Source: an uncultured Ruminococcus sp. (GTDB lineage: Bacteria > Bacillota_A > Clostridia > Oscillospirales > Acutalibacteraceae). From it: a DNA stretch of 31,782 nucleotides. A model generated the notes under the pieces. The model was given only the letters and a program-made list of their open reading frames with translations. It made no database searches and was not told the origin of the DNA. The position numbers were made by a program, and so were the translations under genes. The stretch spans positions 1 to 31,782 of the forward strand of contig CACYEJ010000013.1 of assembly GCA_902773395.1 (NCBI GenBank). The letters run 5' to 3'. Position 1 is the first letter of the stretch. Each line of letters begins with the position of its first letter. Positions 1-6,805 of this stretch are shown piece by piece.

Positions 1-62
1 AAAGTTTTGATCAAACTTTTTCAAAAGTTTGCGGGTCGAGGGCAGAGCCCCGTCGCTGACGC
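1..62. repeat. Palindrome-rich dispersed-type intergenic repeat
   Basis: This edge segment is a chain of short inverted repeats. AAACTTTT at 13-20 pairs perfectly with AAAAGTTT at 23-30, a second arm at the start (AAAGTTT at 1-7) can pair with AAACTTT at 13-19, and GGGC at 40-43 pairs with GCCC at 47-50. I associate sequences of this layout with small non-coding repeats scattered between genes in Ruminococcus and related clostridia. No second copy lies in this window, so its dispersed nature is from memory and not shown here. It may continue beyond the left edge. Positions 63-250 hold nothing I can call except a small GCAAG/CTTGC hairpin near 178-190. Confidence 0.45.
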
Positions 63-258
63 AACAAAGCTGCATAGAAAAATAAACTACCCTCAGCGAA
101 ACTAAATAAACTTTCATTAGGAAAAACAAATCAAAGCAATCCACAAAATAAAATCTTCCGGTTCAAATTAAAACAGGCAAGAGCTTGCGAATTGCCGTTC
201 TTAAGAAAGAAGAATGCTAAATTTTAACGCTTGTGAGTATAATATACATAATGCTGTA

Positions 259-288
259 TTGACATTTTAAACTCTCTTATGGTAAAAT
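259..288 (+). promoter_or_regulatory. Sigma-A promoter for the small membrane protein gene
   Basis: TTGACA at 259-264 and TAAAAT at 283-288 are separated by 18 bp. Transcription would start near 295 and give a leader of about 85 nt to the start codon at 380. Confidence 0.6.
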
Positions 289-379
289 TATGATAACATT
301 TTTATCTAACTCCGAAAACTTTTATGTATTTTTACTGTTACTATTATAAAAAAATAATGTTATTGAGAGGTAATTTACT

Positions 380-799
380 ATGAGTTCAAACACTAAAAAA
401 AGAGATAACAAAAGTGAAACATTAGCAGGTACTATTATTCTTTGTATAGGTATAATTTTACTAACGATACTTTTCCCTAAAATATATAGCGGTGATTTTG
501 CTAATCTTGAAACTGTGACGGCTGAAATAACATCTGTGGAATTAAATGACAATATTACCGAAACATCTTTTATTTACAATTATAAAGGAAAAGATTATCA
601 GGGAAGCTCAGAAGAAATAAAAAAATCATTCGTGGGACAAAAAATCGAAATTTACGTTGACCCTGAATTACCTACAAGTGTTTATTTCAGAAATGATTTA
701 AGCCGAATGTTGGTTATGATGCGTTTATTTGCAATCAGCGTGATAGCGATTGCAAGTTTTCTTTTAATAAAAAGTAAAGCTAAAGATTTATTTACTTAA
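380..799 (+). CDS. Small two-helix membrane protein, DUF3592-like
   Basis: The product is 139 residues with a charged N-terminus, a first transmembrane helix at about 15-36, a small extracytoplasmic beta-type domain at about 40-105 and a second helix at about 110-131. The middle part has the pattern of DUF3592 proteins: a TAEITSVE strand, then YNYKGKDYQG, then GQKIEIYVDPELP, which resembles the usual G-x-V-x-V-Y-Y-D-P-x-N-P line. The function of this family is unknown. The start is supported by GAGAGG at 365-370, nine bases before ATG. It is monocistronic: a promoter lies at 259-288 and a hairpin terminator follows at 821. The family assignment rests on pattern only. Confidence 0.75.
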   Translation: MSSNTKKRDNKSETLAGTIILCIGIILLTILFPKIYSGDFANLETVTAEITSVELNDNITETSFIYNYKGKDYQGSSEEIKKSFVGQKIEIYVDPELPTSVYFRNDLSRMLVMMRLFAISVIAIASFLLIKSKAKDLFT

Positions 800-820
800 A
801 GGTGAAGATATCGTATTATT

Positions 821-856
821 AATCCGCTGTATAGTAATTTCAGCGGATTATATTTT
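821..856 (+). terminator. Hairpin terminator after the small membrane protein gene
   Basis: AATCCGCTG at 821-829 pairs perfectly with CAGCGGATT at 841-849 around an 11-nt loop, followed by a T-rich but interrupted tract (ATATTTTA). The weak T-run makes this a probable, not certain, intrinsic terminator. Confidence 0.6.
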
Positions 857-942
857 ATAATTAAATTATAAATTTTATAGATTTAAGAAAATTTTATGCG
901 TTATATTTTTGCTTTCCTATTTAAAATAATGCCTAGAAGATA

Positions 943-971
943 TTGCCTTATTAGAAAATTTGTTGTATAAT
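943..971 (+). promoter_or_regulatory. Sigma-A promoter for the two-component operon
   Basis: TTGCCT at 943-948 and a perfect TATAAT at 966-971 are spaced 17 bp apart. The start codon of the response regulator is 58 bp downstream of the -10 box. Confidence 0.7.
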
Positions 972-1029
972 TTCTATATAAACTTCCTATGTGTCTTGTA
1001 CAAAATATAATTTAGGGGATTGTTTGTGT

Positions 1030-1704
1030 ATGTATCGAATTCTACTCGTTGAGGACGACAAAAATATCCAAAATCTGATTTACAACTATTTTACAAAAAA
1101 AGAAAAAAATACATTTCAAATCGAGACAGCCTCAGATGGACAAAGCGGTTTTGAAAAGGCGTATGAGAATCAATACGATCTTTTATTGCTGGACGTTATG
1201 CTTCCTGAGCTTGACGGATTTGCCATTTGCAAGGAAATACGCAAGGATAGCGACGTGCCTATTTTATTCATCACTGCTAGAGCAAACGAAACGGATATCT
1301 TAAATGGTTATGCACTCGGATGTGATGATTATGTTATCAAGCCGTTTCCGCTTCCTGTTTTGTACGAAAAGGCAAAGGCTTTGATTAAACGCTCCAAAGG
1401 CTTAGTTCGCTCTAAAGTTTTCAGCGTTGGAAGTTTGTCACTGAACCCTAACAACGGCATAGTTATCAGCAACGGAGAGGAAGTAAAGCTCACCGCCACA
1501 GAGTACTCGATACTAAAGGTACTTCTGGAAAATAAAGGCAGCATCATTAGTCGTGAACGGTTAATGGATATTGTTTGGGGTTACAACAGCGGAACGGACG
1601 AACGTGTTTTAGATACTCATATGCGAAATCTAAGAAAAGCTCTCGGAACAAACGGCAAGCTGATAAAAACTGTTATTCGCCGTGGATATAAAGTAGGTGA
1701 CTGA
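1030..1704 (+). CDS. OmpR/PhoB-family response regulator
   Basis: This is a 224-residue DNA-binding response regulator. The receiver domain (1-118) shows the acidic pair D9-D10 in LLVEDD, the phospho-acceptor D55 in LLLLDVMLPELDG, T82 and the conserved K104 in YVIKPF. A winged-helix output domain fills about 128-224, ending in RRGYKVGD. An upstream GTG at 991 would add 13 residues, but ATG at 1030 has AGGGGAT at 1014-1020 before it and places the receiver at its normal N-terminus. The sensor kinase begins 4 nt after the stop codon, so the two are co-transcribed from the promoter at 943. Members of this family bind 11-bp-period direct repeats, and such repeats occur upstream of the two small genes at 4913 and 5392; a link is only a hypothesis. 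Confidence 0.93.
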   Translation: MYRILLVEDDKNIQNLIYNYFTKKEKNTFQIETASDGQSGFEKAYENQYDLLLLDVMLPELDGFAICKEIRKDSDVPILFITARANETDILNGYALGCDDYVIKPFPLPVLYEKAKALIKRSKGLVRSKVFSVGSLSLNPNNGIVISNGEEVKLTATEYSILKVLLENKGSIISRERLMDIVWGYNSGTDERVLDTHMRNLRKALGTNGKLIKTVIRRGYKVGD

Positions 1705-1708
1705 TAAA

Positions 1709-3382
1709 ATGGAACACCGACTGAAACAACAGAGAAACAAACTATTTGTTCGTGTTACATTAATTCTGCTGACAGTTTGTCTTTTAGTATCGGCAGCCTA
1801 TTTCATCATTTGCCTGCATAGTGAAAAAAACACATTACAGAATAAGGTGATTGCAAATTTATCATATGGAAAGCACCAGATTTCTACAGGAACAGATGAT
1901 ATATATATAGACAATCGAATATATCTTAGCATCATTAATTTGCTATACGATAATAGTTTAGAACGAGATTGGGACAGTCAAATTATCGTGATAAATGAAC
2001 AGACAAATAAAACAGTTATTAATACCGCCGCAAAAATTGTTGTGAAATATGGTGTCAAAACAGGTGTTGAATCTTCAACATATGGATATGGTTTTCTCGA
2101 TTACAATACTGTTCGCAATTCATTAACTAGTGACCAACTCCAAATAATCAAAAATTATCTTAACACAAAACGTGAGGACGGCAAAAGTTATGAGCTGATT
2201 TGTACAAAATTTCAATTTGATGAATTTGAATTTATCCCCTGCGAATTAAAAATAGTATTAAATCAAGGAAATGATACATGGTTCATCTCAGACGAAATCA
2301 TCGACACATTTACACTAAACAACAGTAAAAATAAAGATAAAATTATTTATTCTTGCGATGATATGCGTCGTAATATTATTCCCAAAGAATTTTTGATAAA
2401 CAACGAATACAATAATGACTATATTAGCTCTCTTACGGAAGAACAGCGTAAGATGTCAACTGAAACGATTTCTACAGGATTGTGTGAATATATTTTTTAT
2501 ACATCTGATTATATGTATTTAACCGACGATATATTATATGATGATCCACAATCATATTCTGATACATATAATACTGCAAACGTTACGTCATACATCATTC
2601 AATACGCACAAAAAATGAATTTGTTAGATGCGTGCAAATCAAGGCTTATTATTGGTATTTCAATAATCTTCGGATTCTTTTTTGTAATTGCATTTATACT
2701 TTGTCTTATGATATGGAAAATGGTCAAAGTTCAGATATTGCAGGAACAGAAGCGTACCGATATTACCAACGCTTTAGCACACGATATCAAAACACCGCTG
2801 TTTGTAATCAGCGGCTATGCCTACAGTCTAAAAGAAAATATAGACAACAACGAGCGTGACAGTTATCTTGAAAAAATCATTGAACAAACTGACGAAATTA
2901 ACAATCTTGTTCACAAAATGCTCAATCTCAGCAAGCTTGATTCATATACAATGACATTAAATCGCTCGGATTTTGATTTGTACGATTTGGCAGAGGAAAT
3001 ACTAAAAAAATATACCGTTCTCCCTGACGGTAAGTCTATCAAGCTAATTCACAAAAGCAACAGCATTGTGAACGCTGACAAGGAACTTATTACAACCGTT
3101 CTTCAAAACCTGATAGACAATGCTATTAAATATTCTCTGCCAGATAGTGAAATTCAGATTGATATTACCGAAAAGCGTATTTGTATTTCAAATCAATGTG
3201 AACCGCTAACTAAATCTGATATCAAGCAAATTTGGCAGCCGTATATTAGAAAAGACAAAAGCCGCCACCAAAACGGCAACGGCTTAGGGCTGTCAATTGT
3301 GAAATCTATTTTGGATCTTCACGAAGCAAGGTATGATATTAAGCACAAGGAAAATACATTTACTTTTGTTATAGATTTTTAA
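1709..3382 (+). CDS. Membrane sensor histidine kinase, partner of the upstream regulator
   Basis: The product is 557 residues from ATG at 1709, preceded by AGGTGA at 1695-1700; the GTG at 1697 overlaps that site and is less likely. Helix one is about 13-36. A large extracytoplasmic region of roughly 275 residues follows, then helix two at about 313-336 and the kinase core. The phospho-acceptor is H358 in LAHDIKTPL, the N box reads NLIDNAIKYS and the G box NGNGLGLSIVK. No HAMP domain is recognisable: the DHp helix starts about 20 residues after helix two. The sensor domain is not one I recognise and is rich in Asn, Asp and Tyr. No transporter or resistance gene lies next to the pair, so the signal cannot be inferred from context. 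Confidence 0.92.
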   Translation: MEHRLKQQRNKLFVRVTLILLTVCLLVSAAYFIICLHSEKNTLQNKVIANLSYGKHQISTGTDDIYIDNRIYLSIINLLYDNSLERDWDSQIIVINEQTNKTVINTAAKIVVKYGVKTGVESSTYGYGFLDYNTVRNSLTSDQLQIIKNYLNTKREDGKSYELICTKFQFDEFEFIPCELKIVLNQGNDTWFISDEIIDTFTLNNSKNKDKIIYSCDDMRRNIIPKEFLINNEYNNDYISSLTEEQRKMSTETISTGLCEYIFYTSDYMYLTDDILYDDPQSYSDTYNTANVTSYIIQYAQKMNLLDACKSRLIIGISIIFGFFFVIAFILCLMIWKMVKVQILQEQKRTDITNALAHDIKTPLFVISGYAYSLKENIDNNERDSYLEKIIEQTDEINNLVHKMLNLSKLDSYTMTLNRSDFDLYDLAEEILKKYTVLPDGKSIKLIHKSNSIVNADKELITTVLQNLIDNAIKYSLPDSEIQIDITEKRICISNQCEPLTKSDIKQIWQPYIRKDKSRHQNGNGLGLSIVKSILDLHEARYDIKHKENTFTFVIDF

Positions 3383-3482
3383 ATGTTTTTTATACTTCTA
3401 TTATTATTTATATTTATTTTTCAACCAACACAGCATTGCTTTTTTACGCTGTCTGAACGTATATTTTTAAATCAAAAAACTA

Positions 3483-3510
3483 TTGACAAATACAATAAAT
3501 ATGCTAAAAT
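3483..3510 (+). promoter_or_regulatory. Sigma-A promoter for the riboswitch and CDF gene
   Basis: TTGACA at 3483-3488 and TAAAAT at 3505-3510 are 16 bp apart. Transcription from here would include the entire NiCo-like aptamer and its terminator in a leader of about 170 nt. Between the kinase stop at 3382 and this promoter there is only AT-rich DNA with no convincing gene. Confidence 0.65.
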
Positions 3511-3550
3511 TATATTAATATGCTTTCAAGTCACAAACAGGTCATCTATT

Positions 3551-3644
3551 CATATTATGCTATTAAACGATCAGACATACACTCTTTTGTATTGTCGGGC
3601 TCTTGTTTGGGCAGCAGAATATATCTGCGGGACGTATCTATATG
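3551..3644 (+). promoter_or_regulatory. NiCo (czcD motif) cobalt/nickel riboswitch aptamer
   Basis: The leader of the cation efflux gene matches the NiCo riboswitch in order and spacing, compared from memory with the crystallised aptamer. GATCAGACA at 3569-3577 stands for the conserved GAGCAGGCA. A hairpin follows (GACATACA at 3574-3581 with TGTATTGTC at 3588-3596, one bulge). Then come CGGGCT at 3596-3601, a short GCTC/GGGC hairpin, GGGCAGCAGA at 3609-3618 and TCTGCGGGACG at 3624-3634. GCAGA and TCTGC close the last helix. CATAT at 3551 may pair with ATATG at 3640 as the basal helix. The TCTGCGGGACG segment is also the 5' arm of the terminator, so metal-bound aptamer and terminator exclude each other. 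The expected logic is that Co(II) or Ni(II) switches efflux on. Confidence 0.8.
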
Positions 3645-3665
3645 TTCCGCAGATTTTTTTATTTT
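3623..3665 (+). terminator. Attenuator terminator of the metal riboswitch
   Basis: ATCTGCGG at 3623-3630 pairs with CCGCAGAT at 3647-3654. The inner GACGTA and TATGTT arms extend this to a stem of 14 pairs, counting G-U pairs, with a 4-nt loop. A run of seven T from 3654 and further T-rich sequence follow. It lies only a few bases before the ribosome binding site of the CDF gene, so it must control that gene. Confidence 0.85.
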
Positions 3666-3686
3666 CACGCAGAAAGGAGACTAATC

Positions 3687-4568
3687 ATGAAAAACAAGAC
3701 AAATAATGAAATAGCTATGAGAGTTTCTAATGTAAGCATCATTGCGAATCTTCTTCTTTCCATTTTTAAATTTACAGCAGGTATTGCATCAAACTCCACG
3801 GCTATGATTTCCGATGCAGTTCACTCCGCCTCTGATGTTTTCAGTACTCTTATTGTTATAATAGGATTTCATTTTTCATCAAAAAATGCCGACAAAGAAC
3901 ATCCCTATGGTCATGAACGAATGGAATGTGTAGCGTCAATCATTCTTGCAGTAATACTATTTTTTACCGGCATAGAAATCGGAAAATCTGCAATTTCCAT
4001 ACTATTCTCAGGTGAGGCAGCTAGGATAAAAACTCCCGGTATACTCGCTCTTATTGCCGCCGTGATATCTATTATCGTAAAGGAACTAATGTACCGCTAC
4101 ACAATTCACTATGCAAAACAAATAAATTCAAGTGCGTTAAAAGCCGATGCGTGGCACCACCGCTCTGACTCACTTTCGTCAATAGGAGCTTTGATAGGTA
4201 TTTCAGGAGCAAGAATGGGATTTCCGGCACTTGAAACAATAGCAAGTCTTTTGATATGCTTGTTTATTCTGAAAGCTGCCATTGATATTTTTAAGGATTC
4301 TATTGACAAAATGGTTGACAAATCCTGCGATGATGATATTGAAGCAAAGATGAAAAAAATTATTGAAAATGAAAATGGAGTAACATCACTCATCTCTCTT
4401 CACACAAGAATGTTTGGCTCTCGAATATATGTTGATACCGAAATTTCTGTTGATGGAAGTATTCCTCTCACAGAAGCTCATGAAATTGCACAAAGAGTTC
4501 ATGATAATATAGAAAGCATTTTCCCGGAGGTTAAACATTGCATGGTTCATGTGGATCCTGCCGAATAA
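3687..4568 (+). CDS. Cation diffusion facilitator (CDF) metal efflux transporter
   Basis: This 293-residue protein is a proton-coupled divalent metal exporter of the CDF family, with six membrane helices in about residues 12-205 and a cytoplasmic metal-binding C-terminal domain. Visible signatures are ISDAVHSASD at 41-50 (HxxxD metal site), HPYGHERME at 72-80, a second HxxxD in DAWHHRSDSLSS, and the C-terminal VHVDP. The start is ATG at 3687 with AGAAAGGAG at 3671-3679. An in-frame ATG at 3643 lies inside the leader terminator and is rejected. The NiCo-type riboswitch immediately upstream points to cobalt and nickel as the relevant substrates, although CDF sequences alone often do not settle zinc, iron, manganese or cobalt specificity. 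Confidence 0.93.
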   Translation: MKNKTNNEIAMRVSNVSIIANLLLSIFKFTAGIASNSTAMISDAVHSASDVFSTLIVIIGFHFSSKNADKEHPYGHERMECVASIILAVILFFTGIEIGKSAISILFSGEAARIKTPGILALIAAVISIIVKELMYRYTIHYAKQINSSALKADAWHHRSDSLSSIGALIGISGARMGFPALETIASLLICLFILKAAIDIFKDSIDKMVDKSCDDDIEAKMKKIIENENGVTSLISLHTRMFGSRIYVDTEISVDGSIPLTEAHEIAQRVHDNIESIFPEVKHCMVHVDPAE

Positions 4569-4595
4569 TTATTTCATTATTTTCCTATTGATTAT

Positions 4596-4612
4596 TTGTA
4601 ATCATTTTGTAA
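4596..4612. promoter_or_regulatory. 11-bp-period direct repeat, possible response-regulator box
   Basis: TTGTAA occurs at 4596-4601 and again at 4607-4612, exactly 11 bp apart. That is the spacing used by OmpR/PhoB-family dimers. The same arrangement recurs upstream of the paralogous gene at 5254-5270. It lies about 80 bp upstream of the putative -10 box. Confidence 0.4.
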
Positions 4613-4671
4613 TATGTTCATTCGAATTTTTTTATAAAAAAATCTCCGTCTCCACAATATTACATTTTTCG

Positions 4672-4691
4672 CACTTCATTTGTGCTATACT
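4672..4691 (+). promoter_or_regulatory. Shared promoter core upstream of the first small gene
   Basis: The 20 bases at 4672-4691 match 16 of 20 with 5340-5359 upstream of the paralogous gene. Both contain CAC, seven bases, then GTG, followed at once by a -10-like hexamer (TATACT here at 4686-4691). No good -35 hexamer lies at the usual distance, which fits an activator-dependent promoter. GGAGG at 4710-4714 resembles a former ribosome binding site, but no start codon follows it. Confidence 0.45.
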
Positions 4692-4725
4692 GATATAGCA
4701 TTAATTTACGGAGGTTTTCATCAAA

Positions 4726-4912
4726 CTGCCAACGGCAGACGAGAATCGCACACCGACTTTTTGAGTTAGGTGACTTTCTCGCCTGCGTCAAAATTTGTCC
4801 CTAAGGAGAGGTCAACGAACCGGCAACGCCGGACGAAAATCGCACACCTACTTTTTTGGTTAGGTGACTTTACCGCCTGCGTCAAAATTTGTCCCTAAGG
4901 AGAGGTCAACGA
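4726..4912 (+). ncRNA. Two tandem 94-nt structured leader elements
   Basis: Unit A spans 4726-4819. Unit B spans 4820-4913, and its last base is the A of the start codon. Both are exactly 94 nt. Each begins with a hairpin: CTGCC/GGCAG around AAC in A, and CCGGC/GCCGG around AAC in B, so two of five pairs changed with pairing kept. GACG near the hairpin can pair with CGTC about 45 nt later, enclosing a CACC/GGTG hairpin. The last 40 bases of the units are identical and end in AAGGAGAGGTCAACGAA, a strong ribosome binding site used in unit B by the ATG at 4913. The elements are therefore leader RNA, probably cis-acting. I do not recognise the family. Confidence 0.65.
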
Positions 4913-5140
4913 ATGATAATTTACGAACTTACTAAAACAAATCACAACAACATATTGGGGAATTATAGATCATTTGGCATAAAGGCTTTTGACAGTTCCT
5001 GTTCTGAAAAATATATTAACATTGAAGATATATTCACAGATCTTGAAACAGCAAAAGAATATGTAGAACTATTCAATAACGAGCAGCTTGACATTACTCA
5101 TGTAGAAGAAGCTTTAGAGGATATTCTTCATTATATTTAA
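4913..5140 (+). CDS. Small acidic protein, DUF6514-like, paralogue 1
   Basis: This 75-residue protein begins MIIYELTKTNHNN and is about half identical to the protein at 5392. The two align along their whole length with shared YEL, HNN, LG, SFGIKA, DS, D, A, LFN-x-EQL, HLEE or HVEE and DILH positions. The pattern resembles the clostridial DUF6514 family of small proteins of unknown function; that assignment is from memory. There is no signal peptide or membrane helix, and it is likely cytoplasmic. ATG at 4913 is chosen because AAGGAG at 4897-4902 precedes it and because homology to the paralogue starts there. The in-frame start at 4889 would lie inside the repeat. Its leader contains two 94-nt structured repeats that the paralogue lacks. 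Confidence 0.8.
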   Translation: MIIYELTKTNHNNILGNYRSFGIKAFDSSCSEKYINIEDIFTDLETAKEYVELFNNEQLDITHVEEALEDILHYI

Positions 5141-5253
5141 TTTTTATTATATTAATATTTTTATATGCAGTAAAACCATATTGCAAGATTATTGTGCTTT
5201 TTGTCAATTTTGGTACAACGTGGCAAATTAAAAAATAAACAAACTTTAATCAT

Positions 5254-5270
5254 TTGTAACTATTCTGTAA
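5254..5270. promoter_or_regulatory. 11-bp-period direct repeat upstream of the second small gene
   Basis: TTGTAA at 5254-5259 and CTGTAA at 5265-5270 are 11 bp apart and align with the box at 4596-4612. The distance to the -10 box is about 10 bp, or one helical turn, longer than in the first locus. Confidence 0.4.
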
Positions 5271-5339
5271 ACATAAAATTACATTTTTTTAGTCATTCCC
5301 ATGAAAAAGACATTTTTTATCACAAAGTTGTATTATTTT

Positions 5340-5359
5340 CACTTTTTTTGTGTTATAAT
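5340..5359 (+). promoter_or_regulatory. Shared promoter core upstream of the second small gene
   Basis: CAC, seven T, GTG and then TATAAT at 5354-5359 reproduce the core at 4672-4691. The start codon is 32 bp after the -10 box. No consensus -35 element lies 17 bp upstream. Confidence 0.5.
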
Positions 5360-5391
5360 ATAATTGCAAAATTTCATGGAGGTTTATTTGC

Positions 5392-5616
5392 ATGTTAATT
5401 TATGAACTTGTTGAAGAAGAACACAACAACACACTAGGTGAGTATACGTCATTTGGAATCAAAGCAGTTGATAGCTGCTCTGGCAGAATCCTAATCTACG
5501 AAGATGTTTTCGCTGATTATGATACAGCAAGCAATTGCATTGCACTTTTTAATGATGAACAGCTGGAGATTGTTCATTTGGAAGAAGCAATAGACGATAT
5601 TCTTCACCTAATTTAA
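5392..5616 (+). CDS. Small acidic protein, DUF6514-like, paralogue 2
   Basis: This 74-residue protein begins MLIYELVEEEHNN and is the tandem paralogue of the gene at 4913. It is strongly acidic and has a conserved C-terminal helical stretch LFNDEQLEIVHLEEAIDDIL. No membrane segment or catalytic motif is visible. GGAGG at 5378-5382 supports the ATG at 5392. Unlike paralogue 1, its leader goes directly from the ribosome binding site to the start codon, with no 94-nt element. A strong hairpin terminator follows at 5660. The function is unknown. The separate promoter and retained upstream box suggest both copies are regulated by the same factor but differ after transcription. Confidence 0.8.
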   Translation: MLIYELVEEEHNNTLGEYTSFGIKAVDSCSGRILIYEDVFADYDTASNCIALFNDEQLEIVHLEEAIDDILHLI

Positions 5617-5659
5617 TTTCAGCTAAGGTCGCCTATAAAACAGCAGAAATTAAAAGTCA

Positions 5660-5707
5660 TTCCCCTTTAAGAAAGCAAACACTTTTTTTAAGGGGAAGAT
5701 TTTTTTA
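5660..5707 (+). terminator. Intrinsic terminator after the second small gene
   Basis: TTCCCCTT at 5660-5667 pairs with AAGGGGAA at 5690-5697, with additional A/T pairing inside, followed by a run of T from 5700. It lies between convergent genes and could also stop minus-strand transcripts, although the T-rich tract on that side is weaker. Confidence 0.8.
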
Positions 5708-5738
5708 CTTTATTTGTTTGATTGTTTCAACAGGGAAA

Positions 5739-6722
5739 TTATGCTAATTTCTTGTCAAAATTGCCGTCAATTCTCGTAACCGCAGTTTCAATAATAAACG
5801 AGTTTTCGTCATAGCTTTTGATGATTCGACGCAGACGATTCACCTCGTACTTACTCACGTAGATGATAAATATTTTTACATCATCTCCGGTAAACAAGCC
5901 GCTTGCAGAAATTTCCGTCATGCCTCTGTTGAGCTTGCCCATAACATCAACCTGCATATCCTTAGTATCTTTTAGCTTGGTTATAACCATTATCTGACTA
6001 ACAATATTTTGAGTATGAATTCTATCAACAGCAATTGAATTGAAAACCGAATATATCAAAGAGTAGATAACAGTTGCGGGGTCAAAAATAAACAACATGA
6101 TTGAATACAATACAAAATTTGCAATCAATCCAATATTCCCGACGCTGCCCTTACCTCTCCTTGCAATTAGCAACATTCCAACAATATTCATACCGCCATC
6201 GCAGGCACCACCCCAGAGAATCAAACCAATACCTGTGCCGCAGATTAAACCAGCAATAATAGCATTAGTTATTCTATCATCAAGCACCTGTCCAGCGGGA
6301 ATTGGAATAACAGAAAGCAGGACTGTGATTGATGTTACTGCAAAAAAGGTTTTGACGATAAATCTCCGCCGCATCTTCTTGACCGCAATAATAATTGCCG
6401 GAACATTCATCAAATAATAAATGACACCGGAAACATTGAATCCGTCAAAAGTAATTCCTGAGCGTTTTAACAGCTCCTGAATAAGCTGAGCAAAACCCAT
6501 CATTCCGCCTGAGTACAAATTGAGCGGTCTCAAAAAACAATTCATTCCAAAAGAATAAATTAATGCTCCCATCAGAATAATCGGAAACGTATAGATTTCC
6601 TTTCGTACTGCCTTTCCGCCTGAATCATTCTCTCGGATTTTCTCCTCTTCTGTGATAACTAATTCTCTTACGGACTGTTTAGAAGTATCAGTAGTGCGTG
6701 GTCTTGTTTTTTTCTTCCCCAT
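5739..6722 (-). CDS. YitT-family membrane protein (DUF161 plus DUF2179)
   Basis: The product is 327 residues. A basic cytoplasmic N-terminus of about 40 residues is followed by five or six membrane helices (about 45-230) with the Gly-rich features of YitT proteins, for example FLRPLNLYSGGMMGFAQL and GTGIGLILWGGACDGGMNI. The C-terminal cytoplasmic domain (about 245-320, ISASGLFTGDDVKIFIIYV) is the DUF2179 domain, which has an ACT-like fold in this family. Transport substrates of YitT proteins are mostly unknown. The gene starts 83 bp after the end of the DUF4132 gene on the same strand with no obvious terminator between them, so it may be read through from the five-gene operon. The ribosome binding site is weak. 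Confidence 0.88.
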   Translation of the reverse strand: MGKKKTRPRTTDTSKQSVRELVITEEEKIRENDSGGKAVRKEIYTFPIILMGALIYSFGMNCFLRPLNLYSGGMMGFAQLIQELLKRSGITFDGFNVSGVIYYLMNVPAIIIAVKKMRRRFIVKTFFAVTSITVLLSVIPIPAGQVLDDRITNAIIAGLICGTGIGLILWGGACDGGMNIVGMLLIARRGKGSVGNIGLIANFVLYSIMLFIFDPATVIYSLIYSVFNSIAVDRIHTQNIVSQIMVITKLKDTKDMQVDVMGKLNRGMTEISASGLFTGDDVKIFIIYVSKYEVNRLRRIIKSYDENSFIIETAVTRIDGNFDKKLA

Positions 6723-6805
6723 ATTTTACACCGTCCTTACATTCTGATTTCTGAATTATTCCCTCTTTGGCTTGGCGTACAATGTGTAAATGATTATTGT
6801 TCTAA

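Noticed and set aside
991..1029. GTG start for the response regulator
   Set aside because: It lies only 20 bp after the -10 box, lacks a ribosome binding site and adds residues before the receiver domain.
3551..3644. yybP-ykoY manganese riboswitch
   Set aside because: The conserved manganese-binding loop sequences of that class are absent, while the NiCo segments are present in order.
3603..3686. Longer N-terminus for the CDF transporter
   Set aside because: The extension is encoded by the riboswitch and terminator hairpin. ATG at 3687 has an ideal ribosome binding site and matches the family start.
3383..3706. Open reading frame of 107 residues between kinase and CDF genes
   Set aside because: It begins immediately at the kinase stop without a ribosome binding site, covers the promoter, riboswitch and terminator, and has no protein-like composition.
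4726..4913. CRISPR-like or integron-like repeat array
   Set aside because: There are only two directly abutting units with no spacers, no cas or integrase gene nearby, and the units end precisely at a start codon.
4726..4913. Tandem guanidine-II (mini-ykkC) or glycine riboswitch
   Set aside because: The hairpin loops are AAC, not ACGR, and none of the conserved glycine aptamer segments is present; the downstream gene is not a related transporter or enzyme.
5192..5398. Open reading frame of 68 residues between the two small genes
   Set aside because: It runs through the shared regulatory box and promoter core, has no ribosome binding site and is very AT-rich.
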